Origin: Benincasa hispida
Lineage: Eukaryota > Streptophyta > Magnoliopsida > Cucurbitales > Cucurbitaceae
Reading direction: 5' to 3'
Assembly (NCBI RefSeq): GCF_009727055.1
Contig: NC_052359.1
Location: forward strand, 66,142,607 to 66,206,606
DNA: 64,000 bases
This document shows, piece after piece, positions 57,700-64,000 of this stretch; position 1 is the first letter of the stretch, and each line of letters opens with the position of its first letter. The notes under the pieces were generated by a model. It had not been told where the DNA came from, ran no database searches, and worked only from the letters and a program-made list of their open reading frames with translations. A program made the position numbers and the translations under genes.

Positions 57700-59601
57700 A
57701 TGTGGGTAACATTGTTCCTGAAGGAACTCTTATTCAAGAGTACCTACGAGCAAAAATGGATCTTTCTAATTCATTGTGACAAAATTACCGCATATACATT
57801 CAAACATACTTTCATAATCCTAAAGAGATCAAGAAATCATACCAGATGAAGATTTCTTTTTCACGGCGAGTCTAAAGCCCAACCATCTACCTCAAATAAT
57901 CACCACTCCGACAGAAGAAAACGGAGAAGACAACACCACTTAGAGCCCTCAGTATTCTTGGAGTGAGAATCCAAAGTGTGGACTTTGTTCGGATTTGGTA
58001 AAGGGAAAGAGGAAGAGATACAGTACACAACGATCAAGCAAGTGAGAGATGCGGTCGTCTACCACATAGACAAGATACTTGATCGTTCAGGTGAAGTATA
58101 CGATCGTGTAGGAAAAGTAAGCGGTCGTCTAAACGATCGTATAGGAAAAGGTAAATGATCGTCTAAACGATCGTGTAGGAAAAGGGTGAGCAATCGTCCA
58201 AACAATCGCATAGGAAAAACTAAGTGATCGTCTATACGATCGTTTAGTAAATATCGAAAGCTAAACGATCGCTTAGGAAAAAGGTAAATGATCGTTTAGA
58301 TAAAAGCGTGCGATGATGTAATCGGTATGCGATCGCTTGGCAATATCATATATGTAAGCGATCGTGCAGTCACTATCGTATAGGCATTGATTTTCTAAAC
58401 GACGACACTATCTTTTTCACAATGTTCGAACACTTGTCTCCTGCACATCGTCAACTATTTATAATGCACTCATCCATTATTTAGAACAGAAGAGGTGCCT
58501 TCCCATTTCCTTTACAACCGTTCAATGAATGTCATCTTATCATATTCATAACATATAATTAATATATTAATTATAATATTTTTCTCTACTAGATATAGAT
58601 CATATTTATATCCAATTTCCTCCAAATTAATGTATCTCATACATAAAGTTAATTATATCATATTTAATTAACTCGTTCAATTATATCATATATAATCGAA
58701 CTCCCTCTTGTCAATTTGAACATTTCAAATTGACCCAAAAACTGACTCTCAACTTGTATCCAAGCTACCAGGGGACCTTATGGACTTATGGCTCGAAGCT
58801 CCAACGGTACGTGAATAGCTGACTAAACTCTCTAGTCACGATATCCACCATCCGTTAACTACCAGGCACTCCACTAAAGACCGACAATTGAACTCTTTTT
58901 GCCATAGATATATTTCTATGTCTATTGGATATACCAATTATCAGTACGATGACCCTTCACAAATGCTCGTAATTACAGCAAGTCAATTTACCTTTTTGCC
59001 CCTGTAATTACATCTTCCTCCTTAAGTACCACTGATCCCTCTAATGAACAATACAACATAGTCCTACTATGTGTGAACACCTCTCGGGCCATGAGAAGGT
59101 GTGTGGCGCCACATCGTTCAAGCCTTGGAATCGGCCCTTAAGGGAGCTATCTATCTATTTACTAGTGAATTTCATCTTGTGTAGCTGAGTTCCTAGCTCC
59201 TAAATTAGATGAATCCCCAAAATGGTAGGTTTGAGTCAGCATTTTGGCCACTCACACCCATGCAAATCAAAGGACCGCCCTCATTGACAGGAGTTCCGAG
59301 CTCACTCAGAATTGAGGTCATGTTACCTATGGCCATCCTAGTGAAGTGAAGTTTCAGTTATGAACGGTGTTATATAATGAGACGTTAATACTTCGTGGTC
59401 AGGTCTTATACAAACTCTTTGTATAGGACGCTTCCGCTTGCATGTCCCCTACCTAAATGATTGGGATCAGACCATCTATGACAAGTCACAACACTTGTGA
59501 CCATTCCACAAAGCAGGCTGCATCCATAGTGTTACCAGGATAAGGTTTTCCTCTTATATCCATATACTACATACCATTTTGGTTATCACTCAAAATATGA
59601 T
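57700..59601 (-). repeat. Diverged copia-type LTR, interrupted by Tekay element
   Basis: Blocks follow the copia LTR order in minus sense: TCATATTTTGAGTG at the right edge, GGATATAAGAGG, the (C/T)TATACAAAGAGTTTG block, GGGGCAAAAAGGT near 58995, GACCGACAATTG near 58878, then the CTCCAAGAATACTGAG region near 57960. It is broken at 59601 by the Tekay LTR, so its first part must lie beyond the Tekay element, outside the window. It includes the CGATCG repeat. Confidence 0.65.
58025..58390. repeat. CGATCG-rich ~34-bp minisatellite
   Basis: About ten degenerate units alternate GATCGT(C/G)TA with TAGGAAAAGGTAA, for example ACGATCGTGTAGGAAAAG, GGTCGTCTAAACGATCG. Each unit carries one or two 6-bp palindromes CGATCG or relatives (CAATCG, TGATCG). 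It is CpG-rich in an AT-rich setting. A 60-codon ORF across it (57976-58158) reads repeats and is not a gene. Confidence 0.8.
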
Positions 59602-61435
59602 TGTCACACCCCCACCCAAATTACCCTTTTATTCTGGAAGAGGATATGACAGTGGTAGTTACTAGCCATACGACCAGCACCCACCGCTCAAGCCTTCTAA
59701 TCTAAATTCCAACCTGTTTAAAACTTAGTAATATACGCATACAACAAACCTCCCTTAAGGTTCTACAAAGATTACATAAATACATGCATACAGTCATGAC
59801 ATAACATTTACAGAAAATTATTCACAGATAGCTTACATTCCTAAAGAAGCCCTAGACCCTCTCAAAACATATGTACATAAATAGATCATCAACCTAAGTC
59901 TTCTTAATAAGTCGAGTCTTTCAGTGGCAAGCAGCAGCAGGATCAACCCTGAGGAAACTGACCGCTACCTGAAAAAAGGGAAAACACAGAAATTTTGTGA
60001 GCTAAAAGCTTAGTGAGCGACTATAACATTAAACATTCCATCACTATAAATATGTAAATATACTAATGAGTAACTCAAGCAATTGTCTCTAAATGTAGAT
60101 TTAAACCATTCTTAGACATCATTAAACATTTTTTATTCCCTAGTTGAGAACGAGCCTAACCGCTCTAGCTCCCAACATTTATTATCGGCTAAGAGACCCA
60201 TACTTTGGCCTTTCATTCATAACTGCCTACGTGCACATGGCCATGCTAAGTACCATCATATCTTAAGTACTTCTGCTCAAATACCTTCTCAAACTTGTCC
60301 TTTAGTATCGAGCTATTAAGATACCTTCTCAAATGTCCTTCGGTATCAAGTTGGTCAGGTACCTTCTCAAATGTCCTTCGGTACCGGGGTATTTTGTAAC
60401 ATCAAATTAAGTTCCATTGCCTATCATTTACATAAGAACTCATTCTCTCATAGCCTTCCCCTAGGAAGCATATTATAAAATTAGAAACTTAACTTTTGTA
60501 GTGACTACATAATATACCTTGGTTGTTTTACACATATACAAGCCGGGAAACATGCGTTAAGTTATTCTCCAACCATTTTTTGTTTGAGGGAGTATAAATT
60601 CATCATTAATGTCACTGTAACTTACTTGATCTTATATACATAAGTATTGGAGACATTAATTCACTTAGTCACTCACCACTCTTCAAGGCTCTTAACGGTT
60701 TATACGCCTCTCCTAGCACTTCTTGGCCTGAAAGGACATAATTCCCGGTTAAATTACTTAGAATTCTTAGTAAAATACCTCAAATAATTCATTTACTAAA
60801 GGAACTTTCATCAATAAAGACAGCTCTACTAACGAGATCCTTACTAGCGAGATCAACGAGATCATTGCTAGCAAGATCAGCGAGATCCTTGCTAGCGAGA
60901 TCAAGCTTTTCCTGGAAAATTTTTATCCTAGCGAGATTTCCTTCTAGAGCGAGATCCTTATCACAAAATCAGCGAGATTTCCTTTATAAGCGAGATCCTC
61001 ATTCCCATATCTTGTTATAACTCCCCACAGTGAACTGTTTGTTTGTTCTTCCTAAGCAACTGTCTGCTTATGCACCGATTCCCTGTTATAACTTCAAAAA
61101 TTCATAACTATAAATCCAGAGCTCTTTTCAAGAAATTTCCTTCTACAAACTCGCAAACTAGATTCTCTCAGTTTTTAAATGGCACTGATTTTACTAAATT
61201 TGCTCATGTCAATTGCCGAAACCATGCTTTTGAATTTCCTCTTCCAGAAACTTCTCGCCGCCTCCTGAGTTCAAGGGTTAACTGCCACGTCAACCCTCAT
61301 TTAATATGTTTTTCCTTCCCTTCCATCATAATTCCTATAAATAAACATGAATTGCTACTTTAATAAATATGTAATATAACATTCCTTTGGCTAACATGCT
61401 TATCTAGAAAACCTAGAGTTTGGGGTTTATAATCA
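59602..61435 (-). repeat. Tekay-type element 3' LTR, ~1.83 kb
   Basis: It starts TGATTATAAACCCC at 61435 after a purine tract and ends GGGGGTGTGACA at 59602. Internal marks are CTTAACGCATGTTTCCC near 60550, the AAAGCTTAGTGAGCGAC block near 60010, and AGCGAGATCC repeats at 60830-61010. It is inserted in a copia-type LTR right after CAAAATATGA. The 106-codon ORF at 61043 (plus) is antisense to it and I discount it. Confidence 0.85.
60830..61010. repeat. GCGAGATC short repeats in Tekay LTR
   Basis: Words like GCTAGCGAGATC and AGCGAGATCC recur irregularly, about ten times. They match the array at 45595-45800 in the solo LTR and thus mark the family. Confidence 0.75.
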
Positions 61436-61452
61436 TCCCCCCTTAAAAGAAA
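61436..61452 (-). promoter_or_regulatory. Tekay polypurine tract
   Basis: Minus strand: TTTTAAGGGGGGA directly before the LTR start. It is preceded by AAATTTCGAGGACGAAAT, a sequence characteristic of Tekay/Del-type elements. Plus-strand DNA synthesis is primed here. Confidence 0.85.
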
Positions 61453-61479
61453 TTTCGTCCTCGAAATTTACTTGATATA

Positions 61480-62070
61480 TCATTTGAAAATTTGAGGATA
61501 TCTCTTCCTCATTTTCTCTTCAGGTTCCCAGGTAGCTTCCTCGATTCCATGATTATGCCATAGCACCTTCACCAAAGGAATCGTCTTATTTCTGAGTACC
61601 TGGTCTTTCCTGTCCAAAATCTCGATGGCCTCTTCCTCGTAAGATAAATCTTCTTTGACTTATACCGGTTGTGTTGCTAGTATGTGCATAGGATCAGGCA
61701 TGTACTTCCTTAGCATTGACACATGAAATACGTCACGAATACGAGCTAGCTTCATTGGTAACTGCAACCTATAAGTTGCTGGACCAACCCGTTCCACAAC
61801 TTCATATGGTCCGATGTATCGTGGACTTAACTTCCCTTTTCTCCCAAACCGGAGAATTCCTTTCCATGGGAACAGTTGAAGAAATACCCATTCTCTGACT
61901 TCAAATTCTAGTTCTCTTCTTCATTTATCAGCGTAGCTCTTCTGTTTATCGCAAGCCGCCTTAAGATTATCCTTGATAAGTTTCACATTCTATGTTGTTT
62001 GTTGAACTAATTCTGGAACCAATAATTGTCGTTCTCCGACTTCGTTCCAACATACTGGGGTCCTACAAGG
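61480..62070 (-). pseudogene. Tekay integrase C-terminal part with chromodomain
   Basis: Conceptual translation: YADK, stop, then GILRFGRKGKLSPRYIGPYE, VVERVGPATYRLQLP, IRDVFHVSMLRKYMPDP, QPV, stop, VKEDLSYEEEAIEILDR, and the chromodomain block LVKVLWHNHGIEEATWEPE followed by YPQIFK and the stop at 61482-61480. The chromodomain at the end of integrase defines chromoviruses and is thought to guide insertion to marked chromatin. Four stops lie at codons expected to be CGA, CAG or CAA, fitting C-to-T decay. Confidence 0.88.
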
Positions 62071-62700
62071 TCAACCGTACAATGCTTCATAAGGAGTCAT
62101 TCCGATACTAGAATGGTAGCTATTGTTGTAGGCAAATTCAATCAACGATAAGTGTGTATCCCAACTTCCTTTGAATTGTAGTACACAAGCTTTTAACATA
62201 TCTTCTAGTGTCTGTATAGTTCTCTCCGACTGTCCATCTGTTTGTGGATGAAAAGTCATACTGAAATGCAATTTAGTACCCATAGCCTTCTATAAACTAG
62301 GCCAAAATTTTGAAGTGAACCTCGAGTCCCGGCCTGACACTATCGAACTGGAGCTTCATATTGACTGATTATCCTATCCACATAAATCTTAACTAAACGG
62401 TCTAGTGTAAAAGTAACTTTTACTGGTATAAACTTGGCCGTCTTGGTTAGTCTATCGACTATTACACAAATGCCATCAAATCCTGAGGGTGTCTTAGGCA
62501 ATCCAAATAGAAAGTCCATTGTCACATGCTCCCACTTCCACTTAGGCACTGGGAGTGGATTGAGTAATCTTGCTGGTCTTTGTCTTTCAGGTTTTACTTG
62601 TTGACAGATTATACATCGGTCCACATATTCTTCCATGTCTCTCTTCATCCCAGGTCACCAGTAAGATTTCTTCAAAGTTCTATACATCTTGGTGCTTCCT
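62071..62700 (-). pseudogene. Tekay integrase, zinc region and catalytic core
   Basis: Order: a stop between YW and PGMKRDMEEYVDRCIICQQVK (zinc-binding, Cys pair visible). Then WKWEHVTMDFLFGLPKT (first Asp), GFDGICVIVDRLTKTAKFIPV and IISQYEAPV. One base is missing after that, and the next motif reads VSGRDSRFTSKFW where the family has VSDRD, so the second catalytic Asp is Gly. A stop precedes [32 protein letters not shown], which keeps the catalytic Glu. The core ends [13 protein letters not shown] and a stop. Open stretches: 62340-62648 and 62071-62283. Confidence 0.92.
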
Positions 62701-62959
62701 GGATGCATAGCATAAACGGAACTATGTGCTTCCTCTAGAATGGCTTATTTAAGCTGTAGTTTGTTAGACACACACATTCTCCCCTCCTTTTCTAGTACAT
62801 TGTCTGTTCCCAGTTGAAAGTCAACCCTGATTCCCTTACTTACATCATTAACAATCTTTTGAAGATCAGGGTCTTTCAACTAATCCTGCTTATCTAGAAA
62901 TTAGCTATCATTCCTCCTGACGATTCCACTGATAAGGCGGTTCTAGAATTCCTGAACTC
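62701..62959 (-). pseudogene. Tekay pol linker between RNase H and integrase
   Basis: This frameshifted linker holds GSTKMYR near 62690 and, further upstream, segments matching DPDLQKIVNDVSKGIRVDFQLG. Stops interrupt it. Confidence 0.65.
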
Positions 62960-63403
62960 CTACAATAGCATTCCTCTTATTGAACCAATAATGGCCTTAG
63001 GTCCCGAGGATTTCCTACTTAGTGCATCTGCTACAACATTAGCCTTACCAAGGTGGTACTCAATGGAACAGTCGTAATCTTTGATCAATTCAATCCATCT
63101 TCGTTGTCTTAGATTCAACTCTTTTTTATCAAAGATATATTTTAAGCTTTTGTGATCTGTAAATATTCTGCAGTGCTCTCCAAATAGGTAGTGTCTCCAC
63201 AACTTTAGAGCCAAAACAACTACTGCTAACTCCAGATCATGCGTAGGATAAATGCTCTCGTGTTTCTTAAGTTGACGAGAGGCATATGCAATCACTTTTC
63301 CATCCTGCATCAACACACATCCCAATCCTTGTCGGGATGCGTCACAATAAATCTCAAATTCCTTACCTGGAACAGGCAAGGTAAGCACTGGTGCTGATAC
63401 TAG
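62960..63403 (-). pseudogene. Tekay RNase H domain
   Basis: The 142-codon open stretch (62960-63388) shows [18 protein letters not shown] (Asp), [33 protein letters not shown] (Glu in DLELA), [13 protein letters not shown] (Asp), [17 protein letters not shown] and [10 protein letters not shown] (Asp). All four catalytic acids are present, so this domain looks intact by itself. It is in frame-broken continuity with RT at 63404. Confidence 0.92.
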
Positions 63404-64000
63404 TCACTGTTTCAGCTCTTGGACACTATGCTCACACTCCGACGACCATTCGAACCTCATGCCGTTCTTGGTCAAGTTCGTCAACGGAAGGGCTATCTTA
63501 GAGAAACCCTCCACAAACCTCCGATAATAACCTACCAAACCTAGGAAACTGCGTATCTCTGAAACAATCGTGGGTCGTTCCCAATTAACTATTGCTTCCA
63601 TCTTCTGAGCATCCACACTAATGCCCTCTGCTGAAACAACATGCCCAAGAAATACCACCTGATCTAACCAAAAATCACATTTACTGAATTTAGCATACAA
63701 CTGCCTATCTCGCAACGTCTTCAATACTATCCTTAAGTGGATTGATCCTCCCTACTACCAAAGTACACCAATATATCATCAATGAATACTATCACGAACT
63801 GGTCCAAGTAGGGATGAAATATCTTGTTCATAAGATCCATGAATGTCGTAGGGGCATGTCAATCTGAATGGCATTACTAAAAATTCATAATGTCCATATC
63901 TTGTTCTAAATGCGATTTTAGAAATGTCAGCTTCCCTTACTTTTAGTTAATGATAACCCGATCTCAGGTCTATTTTTGAAAACACTGTGGCTCCTCTTAG
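63404..64000 (-). pseudogene. Tekay reverse transcriptase (runs off window)
   Basis: From the window edge: VFSKIDLRSGYH (first palm Asp), a stop, [25 protein letters not shown], a frameshift near 63865, then [13 protein letters not shown] with the IDD active site (near 63780), and the open stretch [60 protein letters not shown]. The wording fits Tekay/Del. The N-terminal RT, protease, gag and 5' LTR lie beyond 64000. Confidence 0.9.

Noticed and set aside
57976..58158. 60-codon ORF over the CGATCG repeat
   Set aside because: The frame reads minisatellite units and ends when the repeat degenerates.
61043..61363. 106-codon plus-strand ORF
   Set aside because: It is antisense in the Tekay LTR and broken in the related solo LTR (46031-46216 holds only a shorter relative).

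Overview
This is a stretch of plant nuclear DNA made almost entirely of LTR retrotransposons. There is no bacterial, viral or CRISPR content, and I recognise no intact host gene, tRNA or rRNA. The protein remnants are Athila-type Ty3/gypsy (integrase, RNase H, reverse transcriptase, protease, gag), a Ty1/copia element, and a Tekay/Del-type chromovirus. The copia integrase and gag resemble elements I know from Cucurbitaceae, so a cucurbit is my best guess. That is inference, not proof.

Layout. Positions 1-2087 (minus) hold the 3' part of an Athila-type element. Positions 2088-23805 are a 21.7-kb block whose two ends are in the opposite orientation to their flanks. The block contains a short Athila RT piece, 3.3 kb of unassigned sequence, a badly degraded copia element, a 25-N gap (10955-10979), and a reverse-complement, indel-ridden copy of what lies at about 28.9-41.3 kb. 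Positions 23806-25545 (minus) are Athila RT and protease. Positions 25546-26689 are unassigned. Positions 26690-31597 (minus) are a noisy Athila copy running from 3' UTR to the end of gag, followed by a second 25-N gap (31598-31622). Positions 31623-34308 (minus) are Athila gag, primer-binding site and 5' LTR. Positions 34309-39377 are a nest of Tekay-like LTRs, two of them head to head. Positions 39378-42750 are two copia-type LTRs with a non-coding spacer. Positions 42751-57296 (minus) are one copia element with both LTRs, broken by a Tekay-type solo LTR, a hAT-type MITE and another solo LTR. Positions 57297-59601 are older gypsy and copia LTR debris with a CGATCG-rich minisatellite. Positions 59602-64000 (minus) are the 3' half of a Tekay-type chromovirus that runs off the window.

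Reading the whole. The cleaner pieces 1-2087, 23806-25545 and 31623-34308 are consecutive parts of one minus-strand Athila element: integrase/RNase H, then RT/protease, then gag/LTR. What separates them is lower-quality sequence and 25-N runs. I therefore think two scaffold gaps inside this element were filled with uncorrected long reads. The first fill appears to be in the wrong strand, because reverse-complementing 2088-23805 restores Athila continuity at both ends. All coding regions carry stops, frameshifts or active-site changes and are annotated as relics. I found no convincing new biological system. The points most worth checking are the orientation flip, the head-to-head LTR palindrome, the CGATCG minisatellite and the possible captured host fragment near 26.5 kb.
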